Assembly: GCA_022616395.1 (NCBI GenBank)
Contig: JAKEEV010000290.1
Location: 1-7,409, forward strand
DNA length: 7,409 nt
Source: Planctomycetia bacterium
GTDB taxonomy: Bacteria > Planctomycetota > Planctomycetia > Gemmatales > Gemmataceae
Direction: 5' to 3'
Positions 1-5,626 of this stretch are shown in pieces; positions within the stretch are counted from its first letter, which is position 1, and each line of letters opens with the position of its first letter. Both the position numbers and the translations under genes were made by a program. The notes under the pieces are model-generated. The model did no database searches, was not told where the DNA came from, and saw nothing but the letters and a program-made list of their open reading frames with translations.

Positions 1-393
1 CAGCGGTTCGCGTTCCTGCTTCGCGTGCTCTCGGAACCGGATTACGATCTCACGGTGTCCACGGACCGCTTCACCATCACACCCGGCAAGCCAACGATGA
101 TTCCGGTCAAGGTGAACCGCGTCCGCGGATTCACGAAGCCGGTGGAAGTCACCTTGGAAGGCTCAGGATCGCCCGCGGGCGTGAAGGTCGAAGTGACCAT
201 GCCTGCGAAGCCCGACCCGAACACGATCACACTCTCGCTGACCGCGGAGAAACCCGCGCGCGGTTCGTTCCGGCTCGTGGGTAAGGTGAAGGGCGAGCCG
301 AAACTGACACGCATCGCCCGCGCGCCGCTCTCGGAGTTTGGCGAAGACACAGCGGACCTCTGGCTGACAATCGCAGAAGCGGCGAAGAAGTGA
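1..393 (+). CDS. C-terminal fragment of a probable surface/secreted protein with an Ig-like (PPC-type) beta-sandwich domain
   Basis: The reading frame is open from the first base of the window and ends with TGA at 391-393, so about 130 C-terminal residues are visible and the true start lies outside. The visible part alternates short hydrophobic and polar stretches typical of beta strands (for example 'YDLTVSTDRFTITPGKPT' and 'TKPVEVTLEG'), followed by 'GSFRLVGKV' and a final 'DLWLTI'. This layout resembles the Ig-like or pre-peptidase C-terminal domains common at the ends of large planctomycete secreted proteins and proteases, where they are thought to mediate binding or stability. There is no catalytic motif or membrane segment in the visible part. 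The enzyme or scaffold it belongs to cannot be named from this fragment. The family assignment is inference from sequence style; that it is coding is well supported by the composition and by the clean end of the frame. Confidence 0.75.
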   Translation, partial: QRFAFLLRVLSEPDYDLTVSTDRFTITPGKPTMIPVKVNRVRGFTKPVEVTLEGSGSPAGVKVEVTMPAKPDPNTITLSLTAEKPARGSFRLVGKVKGEPKLTRIARAPLSEFGEDTADLWLTIAEAAKK

Positions 394-431
394 GCGCTTT
401 CAACGAACCGCTCGCTTGGCAGTAGTATCAA

Positions 432-497
432 GGGGTGGCGGCTGAGGTCAGCAGTTCTCGTTTCGGGGTGTTGAAGCGCCCCTCCCCCCGCCACCCC
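432..497. repeat. 10-bp inverted repeat GGGGTGGCGG / CCGCCACCCC
   Basis: GGGGTGGCGG at 432-441 is exactly complementary to CCGCCACCCC at 488-497, with a 46-base loop. A further copy of its core (GGTGGCGG) lies at 564-571, and GGGGGTGGC at 616-624 can pair with GCCACCCCC at 490-498. The C-rich block could therefore pair with alternative G-rich partners. It lies about 40 to 100 bases after the upstream gene, so it might act in transcript ending, but no T tract follows. Function unknown. Confidence 0.35.
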
Positions 498-547
498 CCT
501 GCTTTTCTCCTCTCCTTGGTTTTCCCAGGATTTGTGGGTTTTTCTCA

Positions 548-562
548 CTTTGCGGTGCAAAG
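548..562. repeat. Perfect small hairpin CTTTGC-GGT-GCAAAG
   Basis: The six-base arms at 548-553 and 557-562 are exactly complementary around a three-base loop. The hairpin lies just upstream of a second one (579-586 with 595-602, one mismatch). No T tract follows either hairpin, so neither is a standard intrinsic terminator. Confidence 0.3.
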
Positions 563-713
563 AGGTGGCGGTTATGGCCCCCAACTCCTTGAAAAGCTGG
601 GGTTCTCGAAGGGGAGGGGGTGGCCTTTATGGTTTCTCCTGGCCTGGCAGTTCGGTTGTCAAAGATCGCTCCCAACCCATTCCCCAATCTACACTTAAAG
701 TGAACATCTGTCT

Positions 714-851
714 ATGCCAGTTGCCATCCTCTGTTTGCGTGTTTTCGCGGTCCTCGCCTGGCTCACCTGGCGTGGGGTGCAGGGTAGCGCTTCTGTGGAG
801 TCCTGGCCTGCGACCTCGTCCAACCGTGGGAAGTTGGCTGAGGTGGGCTGA
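714..851 (+). CDS. Possible 45-residue small membrane protein (speculative)
   Basis: An ATG at 714 opens a 45-codon frame ending in TGA at 849-851. The first 20 residues are strongly hydrophobic (start 'MPVAILCLRVFAVLAWL') and would form one membrane helix or a signal anchor, followed by a polar tail ending 'RGKLAEVG'. No good ribosome binding site is visible just upstream; the sequence there is the short dyad CACTT-A-AAGTG at 692-702. A frame this short can arise by chance in GC-rich DNA and there is no homology information. It is listed only because the hydrophobic head followed by a polar tail is a common form of real small proteins. Confidence 0.12.
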   Translation: MPVAILCLRVFAVLAWLTWRGVQGSASVESWPATSSNRGKLAEVG

Positions 852-897
852 AAACACCATGCCATGCCCCCTGTCCCAACTTGATACTGGCAAGAGA

Positions 898-942
898 GCG
901 GTTCGCCAAAATCAAGCACCCGCTTTGGTGTTGGTGAACCGC
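898..942. repeat. Nested inverted repeat in the transporter leader region
   Basis: GCGGTTCGCC at 898-907 pairs with GGTGAACCGC at 933-942 (ten pairs, one of them G-T). Inside the 25-base loop, CACC at 917-920 can pair with GGTG at 927-930. A further small hairpin, GGTGG-TTC-CCACC, follows at 957-969. The group lies about 95 to 165 bases before the transporter start, where a 5' leader could fold. It could be a regulatory RNA structure or a protein-binding dyad; neither is proven. Confidence 0.35.
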
Positions 943-1049
943 GACCGTCAGGAGCGGGTGGTTCCCACCATCAACGCGCCGAGCAACTTCTCTCTTGGCC
1001 TTGTGTCGATTGCCCAAGTCCTCTATGAGCGTGTAACGCACGGATAAAA

Positions 1050-1063
1050 GGCGAAGGATCGCC
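1050..1063 (+). promoter_or_regulatory. Ribosome binding site held in a hairpin loop next to the transporter start
   Basis: GGCGA (1050-1054) and TCGCC (1059-1063) are perfectly complementary and enclose AGGA (1055-1058), the core of the Shine-Dalgarno sequence GAAGGA at 1053-1058. The stem ends directly at the ATG at 1064. The SD-to-start spacing of five bases supports this start codon. Whether the five-pair stem forms in the mRNA and affects translation is inference. Confidence 0.5.
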
Positions 1064-3931
1064 ATGCGCGCTGACGTGGCCACACAACCCGATTCGCGCC
1101 TTGCGCGTCTGGTCGTTGCCCTCGTGGGGTGGGTGACGCGCCACCCCCGCGCCGTGCTTTTCGTCGCGCTGGCACTCACACTCACCGCCATTCAGTTTGC
1201 TTACGCCAAACTCGAATACCACACTCAACGCAATGACCTTCTGAGCGCTGACAAGCCCTGTCAGCAGCGCTGGCAGCGGCACCTCGACACGTTCGGCGAT
1301 GATGATGACATGGTGGTTGTGGCCGAAGGCACGGATCGTGAGCAGATGAAGTGCGCGCTCGACGCGGTCGCGGGTGAAGTGAAGAAACGCCCCGATCAGT
1401 TCGACCGCTGCTTCCACAAAGTGGACTTGCGCGGGATTTCCGATCGCGCGATTCTTTATCTTCCGCCGGAACAGATTGAAGCTCTTCGCGCTCGCGTGGA
1501 GCGCATGGAACCGCTGTTCGGTTCGCTCGGCCCGCTCGCGTGGCGAATGCTCACGGTGCAATCGCTCCTGTCGAATGGCGCGAGCGCTCTGGAGAAGCGC
1601 GCGGAGGGGCGCGAACTTTCTCCCGCCGACCGCGATCTGCTCGCCCAACTCCCCGCGGTCGCTTCTTCGGCCGCCAACACACTCCGCGACCCAAACGCGT
1701 ATCGCAATCCGTGGGAGTTGACCTCCCAGGCGAACCCCGGCCGCGAGGCCGGTGGGTTCAGCGCCTCACAACCCACCGGTCTCGCGGTCGGGGTTCGCCA
1801 GGAATCGCTCACCGAACCGCAATACTTCTTCACGCCCGACGGCTCGCTCGCGATGCTCACCTGTCGCCCGAAGAAGGCCGCGAAGTCATTCACACCGGCG
1901 AAGGAAGCGAACGAGACGATGCGGGCGATTCTCGCCGATGTTGGCCCGCGCTTCCCCGGCGTGAAGCTTGGCCTCACCGGTTTGCCGGTTCTCGAAACCG
2001 ACGAGATGGCTCTCTCCGATGTCGATTCCACTCGCGCGTCGTGGTTGGCTCTGATTGGTGTCGCGGGGCTGTATTTCGTGGTGTATCGCGGATTCCGCTA
2101 TCCGCTCTTAACGGTCAGCACGCTGGTTGTCGGGACGGTCTGGGCTTTGGGTTGGGCGACTCTCACCGTTGGGCATCTGAACATTCTCTCCGCGACGTTC
2201 GCTGTCATGCTCATCGGTCTGGGCGATTACGGCGTGCTGTGGGTGGCTCGTTATGACGAAGCCCGGAAGCTCGGTCACGATACATCCGAAGCGATGAAGC
2301 TCACAGCGGCTCACGCGGGGCCGAGCGTGCTCACCGCGGCACTCACGACCTCTCTGGCGTTCTTCGCAACGACTCTGGCCGACTTCAAGGCGGTGGCCGA
2401 ACTCGGCTGGATCGCGGGCTGTGGAGTGCTGTTCTGCGCTGTCGCGTGTCTGACGGTGCTTCCGGCCGCGATGATCGTGATTGAACGCAGGCGAGCGGAA
2501 CGAAGGCGAGCGGGGGGCGTAAGCCCCCTGATGGTTCCGAGTGCGTGCGCGAAGGAAGAGATCATCAGGCGGCTTACGCCCCCCGCTCGCCAAGAAGTGA
2601 TTCCCTTCCCCTCAGCGTGGCTACCGGGTCTGGCTGCTCGTCCTCGAATCGTGCTGATCGTCGGCGCGATGTTGCTTCTGGCGTGCGGAGCGTTCGCGTG
2701 GCGACTGACTTACGATCACAATCTTCTCAATCTGCAAGCACGCGGGCTGGACTCGGTGGCCTGGGAACGCAAGCTCATTGACCGAGCCGCGGGCGCGACG
2801 TGGGACGCAATGAGCACCGCGCGTTCGCGTGAAGAGGCTCTGAAACTGAGGTCGAAGTACGAATCGTTGCCGGAAGTGGGGAAGGTGGTCGAAGTCGCGT
2901 CTCTTGTGCCCGCCGATCAGGAACGAAAGCTCCCCGCGGTCGCTGCGATTCACAGGAAGTTGGCGGAACTTCCCCCGAAGGAGAAGTTGCCCATTCCAAA
3001 TGGTTCGGACCCGGCCGCGGTTCAACGACTCGCGACGAAGGTCGCGCTTCTGGCGAGCAGTGACACCGCGTTGTCACACGCTGCAAGCGATCTGGCTTTC
3101 GCGGTGGAGCAGTGCCCGGTCGCAGCCGAGCGACTGAAGCACTACGACCGGCGGCTTGCTTCTGATCTTGCGAGCGAACTGCACAAGCTGAAAGCCGTAT
3201 CGCGACCCGCGCCGATCACGCTGGCAGATGTGCCGCCAGAGTTACGCGAGCGTTATGTCGGTGTGAATGGCGAGTTTCTTGTGAGGGCGTTCGCGAAAGA
3301 AAGCCTGTGGGACTACGAGGCGCTTCAGACATTCACCACTGCCGCACAAACCGCCGACCCGGAGGCTTCCGGCAAGTCGTTCCGCACTCTGGAAGGCTTG
3401 CGGCAGATGAAACGCGGGTTCGAGTGGGCTGGGCTTTATGCACTCGGGGCGATTGTGCTTGTCTTGCTCCTCGACTTCCGCCGCGTGAGCGGATTGCTTC
3501 TCGGTTTGTTCCCGCTGGCGGTGGGTGTGACTCTCACGCTTGGGCTGATGGGTCTGTGTGGCGTCTCGCTGAACCCGGCGAACATGATCGCGCTTCCGCT
3601 GATCGTCGGGGTCGGGATGGATAACGCGGTGCATGTGCTCCATGATTACCGTTCCCGCGAACGTTCTCGCGCATACCGACTCGGTTCTGCAACCGGCCGC
3701 GGAGTGCTGGTCGCGGGCTTAACGACGGTGTTGGGTTTTGGCACGTTGCTCACGGCTCGTCATGCGGGGATGGCAAGCCTCGGCCTGGCTCTGACGCTCG
3801 GCGTGACGTGTTGCATGTTCGCGGCTCTGGTGCTTCTGCCAGCTCTGTTGCACCTCCGCGACCGCCGACGCCTGAAGCGAAGCGAAGTCGCCATGCCCGC
3901 CGTGTTGCCCTTCGAGCGCAAAGCCGCGTGA
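1064..3931 (+). CDS. hpnN: HpnN-like RND/MMPL family transporter (hopanoid/lipid exporter type)
   Basis: This 955-residue protein has the two-repeat RND layout. TM1 is at about 29-47, followed by a periplasmic domain (48-322), TM2-6 (324-474), a cytoplasmic linker (475-525), TM7 (527-546), a second periplasmic domain (547-784) and TM8-12 (785-929). 'VGHLNILSATFAVMLIGLGDYG' spans TM3-4 and resembles HpnN, the exporter that moves hopanoids to the outer membrane using the proton gradient. Candidate proton-relay acids are D388 (GLGDYG) and D853 (GVGMDN). HpnN relatives usually have one more residue before the first Asp (GLGVDFG), so TM4 appears one residue short. The linker is longer than usual because an 87-base palindromic element encodes residues 481-510. 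The SD sequence GAAGGA lies five bases before the ATG. The next gene, a LysR regulator, starts 77 bases downstream. No hopanoid synthesis genes lie nearby, so the cargo is inferred; another lipid or a general MMPL role is possible. Confidence 0.82.
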   Translation: MRADVATQPDSRLARLVVALVGWVTRHPRAVLFVALALTLTAIQFAYAKLEYHTQRNDLLSADKPCQQRWQRHLDTFGDDDDMVVVAEGTDREQMKCALDAVAGEVKKRPDQFDRCFHKVDLRGISDRAILYLPPEQIEALRARVERMEPLFGSLGPLAWRMLTVQSLLSNGASALEKRAEGRELSPADRDLLAQLPAVASSAANTLRDPNAYRNPWELTSQANPGREAGGFSASQPTGLAVGVRQESLTEPQYFFTPDGSLAMLTCRPKKAAKSFTPAKEANETMRAILADVGPRFPGVKLGLTGLPVLETDEMALSDVDSTRASWLALIGVAGLYFVVYRGFRYPLLTVSTLVVGTVWALGWATLTVGHLNILSATFAVMLIGLGDYGVLWVARYDEARKLGHDTSEAMKLTAAHAGPSVLTAALTTSLAFFATTLADFKAVAELGWIAGCGVLFCAVACLTVLPAAMIVIERRRAERRRAGGVSPLMVPSACAKEEIIRRLTPPARQEVIPFPSAWLPGLAARPRIVLIVGAMLLLACGAFAWRLTYDHNLLNLQARGLDSVAWERKLIDRAAGATWDAMSTARSREEALKLRSKYESLPEVGKVVEVASLVPADQERKLPAVAAIHRKLAELPPKEKLPIPNGSDPAAVQRLATKVALLASSDTALSHAASDLAFAVEQCPVAAERLKHYDRRLASDLASELHKLKAVSRPAPITLADVPPELRERYVGVNGEFLVRAFAKESLWDYEALQTFTTAAQTADPEASGKSFRTLEGLRQMKRGFEWAGLYALGAIVLVLLLDFRRVSGLLLGLFPLAVGVTLTLGLMGLCGVSLNPANMIALPLIVGVGMDNAVHVLHDYRSRERSRAYRLGSATGRGVLVAGLTTVLGFGTLLTARHAGMASLGLALTLGVTCCMFAALVLLPALLHLRDRRRLKRSEVAMPAVLPFERKAA
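2505..2591. repeat. REPIN-like palindromic element inside the transporter gene, 29 codons long
   Basis: Bases 2505-2533 and 2563-2591 are reverse complements over 29 positions with a single mismatch, separated by a 29-base spacer (2534-2562). The left arm is itself a hairpin: GGGGGC (2513-2518), loop GTAA, GCCCCC (2523-2528), extended by two more pairs including one G-T. The right arm has the same fold on the opposite strand with one mismatch. Two inverted hairpin units form the architecture of a REPIN. The 87-base length keeps the frame, and the element is translated as residues 481-510, in the cytoplasmic linker between TM6 and TM7 where an insertion is easily tolerated. A 10-base direct repeat AGGCGAGCGG (2489-2498 and 2504-2513) overlaps its left edge. 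Family copy number and mobility cannot be judged from one window. Confidence 0.8.
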
Positions 3932-4008
3932 CCTTGTCCACGTCTTCCCCTTGTTCGGCGCTTCTCGTAAATTGACCGGTGAAAAACCCGCGGTGCAGAC
4001 ACCGGCAC

Positions 4009-4908
4009 ATGTCCGCGAAGTCGCTACCGAACCTGGAGACGTTCGCCGAGGCCGCCGAGCGAGGCAGCTTCACCGCCGCAGCGCATCAACTCGGAATCAC
4101 GCAAGCGGCAGTGAGTCAGCGGATTCAACAACTCGAAACCGTGATCGGCACTCCTCTGTTCCGGAGGCACGCCGGACGAGTAACGCTCACTGACGCTGGC
4201 CGAAGACTCCACGACTATGCTCGCCGCATTCTCGACCTCACGGCGGAAGCGGTGGAAGCGATCACCGGCATCCGCGACGAGGTTGGAGGTGAACTTCTTG
4301 TCGCCGCGAGTTCCGTGCCCGGTCAGCATCTCCTTCCGCCCGTTCTGGCCGCGTTTCACAACCAGTTCCCAGCCGTGCATGTCCGGGTGTCGGTATCAGA
4401 CACGGAAGCTGTCGTGCGTGAACTTGAACAGGGGCACGCGCATCTCGGCTTCGTTGGTGGGCAAGGCGGGAGTTCCAACCTGGAGTATCGCCGATTCGCC
4501 AGCGATGAACTCGTTCTGGTCATTCCCCGCAACCATCCGTGGAAACGGAAGAAGCGGGTCAGTGTGGCTGAGTTCCTCACCTTGCCACTGATCCAGCGGG
4601 AACGCGGCTCCGGCTCGCGGAGTTGCCTGGAGCGGTCTCTGGAGCGGCTCCGCGTCGCACCGACAAGTCTCAACGTCGTTCTTGAACTCGGCAGTTGCGA
4701 GGCGGTCAAGGAAGCAGTCTTCCAGCGCGTCGGAGTGGCCGTCCTTTCCCGTCGGGCCGTGGAGAACGAGTTGAAGGCCAGACGGCTCAAGACTGTCCAG
4801 ATCGAAGGCTTGCCGCTCGACCGCGATCTCTTCGTGGTTCGCAACCGAATGCAGGTTCTGCCCGCTCCCGCCCGTCTGTTCCTGACTCTCCTCACCCGCG
4901 AATCGTAA
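4009..4908 (+). CDS. LysR family transcriptional regulator
   Basis: From the ATG at 4009 this is a 299-residue LysR-type protein of normal family length. The N-terminal winged helix-turn-helix is clear: 'LETFAEAAERGSFTAAA' then 'LGITQAAVSQRIQQLE' and 'GTPLFRR' (residues 9-53), followed by a linker helix and a two-lobed effector domain (about 94-270) with 'RERGSGSR' at 197-204. The stretch 'ASSVPGQHLLPPVLAAF' near residues 100-116 resembles the CysL/YeiE and selenium-metabolism subgroup of LysR proteins, so a small inorganic or sulfur-related effector is possible; this is inference. An in-frame GTG at 3979 would add ten basic residues with no family match, so the ATG is preferred; neither has a strong ribosome binding site. 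The gene is followed in the same direction by the cupin gene, with LysR-box-like dyads in the gap, making that gene its likeliest visible target. Confidence 0.9.
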   Translation: MSAKSLPNLETFAEAAERGSFTAAAHQLGITQAAVSQRIQQLETVIGTPLFRRHAGRVTLTDAGRRLHDYARRILDLTAEAVEAITGIRDEVGGELLVAASSVPGQHLLPPVLAAFHNQFPAVHVRVSVSDTEAVVRELEQGHAHLGFVGGQGGSSNLEYRRFASDELVLVIPRNHPWKRKKRVSVAEFLTLPLIQRERGSGSRSCLERSLERLRVAPTSLNVVLELGSCEAVKEAVFQRVGVAVLSRRAVENELKARRLKTVQIEGLPLDRDLFVVRNRMQVLPAPARLFLTLLTRES

Positions 4909-4925
4909 TCACACCCGCGATCCGC

Positions 4926-4954
4926 TTGACTGACGGGTCATAAGCATCGCTTAT
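4926..4954 (+). promoter_or_regulatory. Candidate promoter with overlapping LysR-type operator upstream of the cupin gene
   Basis: TTGACT at 4926-4931 matches a sigma-70 -35 box at five of six positions. Seventeen bases further, GCTTAT (4949-4954) is a weak -10 box (three of six). The -10 overlaps a perfect dyad, ATAAGC-ATC-GCTTAT (4940-4954), which is also ATAA-N7-TTAT with T and A spaced T-N11-A, the general LysR recognition pattern. GGG (4935-4937) and CCC (4956-4958) could extend it as an RNA stem, so an alternative reading is an end-of-transcript hairpin for the LysR gene, although no T run follows. Binding here would block the promoter if the -10 assignment is right. Confidence 0.35.
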
Positions 4955-5000
4955 TCCCTCCGCGACCGGTATCAGCCAAACGCCCTCACACTCGCGGTTC

Positions 5001-5038
5001 CATCCTCTTAATCTTCCCTCAAGCAAGATTAAAGGATG
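5001..5038 (+). promoter_or_regulatory. Leader hairpin burying the cupin ribosome binding site
   Basis: CATCCT (5001-5006) pairs with AGGATG (5033-5038), and TTAATCTT (5008-5015) pairs with AAGATTAA (5025-5032). This gives a 14-pair stem with one bulged C at 5007 and a nine-base loop. The Shine-Dalgarno sequence AAGGA (5032-5036), eight bases before the ATG at 5045, lies entirely in the 3' arm. Folding would hide it from the ribosome. The AT-rich stem could open with temperature, with a ligand or on protein binding. The inner dyad also satisfies T-N11-A spacing (T5014, A5026), so a DNA operator for the LysR protein is an alternative. Confidence 0.5.
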
Positions 5039-5044
5039 TGAAGC

Positions 5045-5539
5045 ATGTTCCGGACATTCCGCCTGGCGTTCGCGGTCGCGATTCTTGCGGCCGTGTGGAC
5101 CGTTCCCACGCTGGCCGACCACGACAAGAAAGCCGAGATGGACGCGGCGATTCACCGGCCCGACAAACTCACCTGGAAGGATGGCCCGCTGGCCTTGCCC
5201 AAAGGCGCGAAGATCGCGGTGCTGGAAGGCGACCCAACCAAGCCCGGCCCGTTCGTGTTTCGCGTGAAGGTGCCAGACGGCTACCGGATTCCGCCACACA
5301 CTCACCCGAAACCGGAACGAGTCACTGTCATCTCCGGGACTTTCAACATCGGAATGGGCGACAAGTTTGACGCGAGCAAGGGGAAGGCGATGCCGACCGG
5401 CACCTACGGCACCTGGCCCGCCGGGATGAAACACTTCGTTTGGGTGAAGGGTGAAACCGTGATCCAGTTCCACGGCGACGGCCCGTGGGAAATCGAATAC
5501 CTCAACCCGCTCGACGACCCGCGGAAGGGGAAGAAGTAG
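5045..5539 (+). CDS. Exported single-domain cupin protein
   Basis: This is a 164-residue protein with a typical signal peptide: basic start 'MFRTFR', hydrophobic core 'LAFAVAILAAVW', likely cleavage after 'PTLA' near residue 24. The mature part is one cupin barrel. Motif 1 fits the consensus exactly: G79, five residues, H85-T-H87, three residues, E91, six residues, G98. Motif 2 is 'GTYGTWPAGMKH' (119-130) with H130; the final consensus Asn is replaced by Val, a common change. H85, H87, E91 and H130 form the expected metal site. It is therefore a periplasmic or exported metal-binding cupin, similar in style to the DUF4437/ChrR-like group; whether it is an enzyme or a binding protein is unknown. 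The SD sequence AAGGA eight bases upstream supports the start. It lies 136 bases after a LysR gene in the same direction, and its leader can form an SD-hiding hairpin. Confidence 0.88.
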   Translation: MFRTFRLAFAVAILAAVWTVPTLADHDKKAEMDAAIHRPDKLTWKDGPLALPKGAKIAVLEGDPTKPGPFVFRVKVPDGYRIPPHTHPKPERVTVISGTFNIGMGDKFDASKGKAMPTGTYGTWPAGMKHFVWVKGETVIQFHGDGPWEIEYLNPLDDPRKGKK

Positions 5540-5549
5540 CGACCGGCCC

Positions 5550-5626
5550 AAAGTAGTAGGCCCACGCCGTGTGCCGTTCTTCGTCTTTGAAAACCCACGG
5601 CACACACGGCGTGGGCCTACTACTTT
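5550..5626. terminator. Long inverted repeat between convergent genes: bidirectional terminator or palindromic element
   Basis: The arms 5550-5573 and 5603-5626 are perfectly complementary over 24 bases. Four more pairs (5574-5577 with 5597-5600) follow after a two-base bulge, leaving a 19-base loop. The element lies 10 bases after the cupin stop, and its right arm includes the TAG stop of hemG (5620-5622), so the last hemG bases are part of the repeat. The position between convergent genes suits a two-way terminator. The lack of a long T tract (only TTT at the end on the plus strand) and the very long perfect stem fit a recently inserted palindromic repeat as well. The arm begins AAAGTAGTAGG; GTAG is also the head motif of many REP sequences. 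Confidence 0.6.

Larger units (their letters stand above)
394..1063. other. 670-base intergenic region without a convincing gene, rich in short inverted repeats
   Basis: Between the end of the surface-protein gene and the transporter start there is no frame with convincing coding character. The longest open frames give low-complexity products rich in Gly/Pro/Ser or Arg. The region has homopurine/homopyrimidine blocks: C runs at 479-499 and G runs at 599-620. It also has many short dyads: 432-441 with 488-497, 548-553 with 557-562, 579-586 with 595-602 (one mismatch), 692-696 with 698-702, 898-907 with 933-942, 957-961 with 965-969, and 1050-1054 with 1059-1063. The motif GGTGGCGG appears at 434-441 and 564-571 and in inverted form at 488-495. 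It could hold a structured leader, a small RNA, or remains of a repeat element; the sequence alone does not decide. Confidence 0.6.

Noticed and set aside
392..413. GAGCG/CGCTC hairpin directly after the first gene
   Set aside because: Five pairs, 12-base loop and no T tract; insufficient for a terminator.
479..499. Possible G-quadruplex on the minus strand
   Set aside because: Only three G runs of three or more are present (4, 6 and 6 bases), with a GG between, so the standard four-run pattern is not met.
524..543. CCCA...TGGG stem followed by five T as an intrinsic terminator for the upstream gene
   Set aside because: Only four base pairs with a seven-base loop, and 130 bases past the stop; too weak to call.
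1001..1029. Promoter TTGTGT-17-TATGAG before the transporter
   Set aside because: The spacing is ideal but the boxes match only three and four of six bases, which is expected by chance in 670 bases.
532..1047. A 171-codon plus-strand frame in the intergenic region
   Set aside because: The composition (Ser, Pro, Arg, Trp-rich with no recognisable domain) and the lack of a ribosome binding site fit random open frame rather than a gene.
971..1648. A 225-codon minus-strand frame across the transporter start
   Set aside because: The product is Arg/His-rich with no domain pattern, and it overlaps well-supported coding sequence on the other strand.
3979..4008. GTG start for the LysR protein, ten residues upstream of the ATG
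   Set aside because: The extra residues are basic and unlike LysR N-termini and the site has no ribosome binding sequence; kept only as an alternative.
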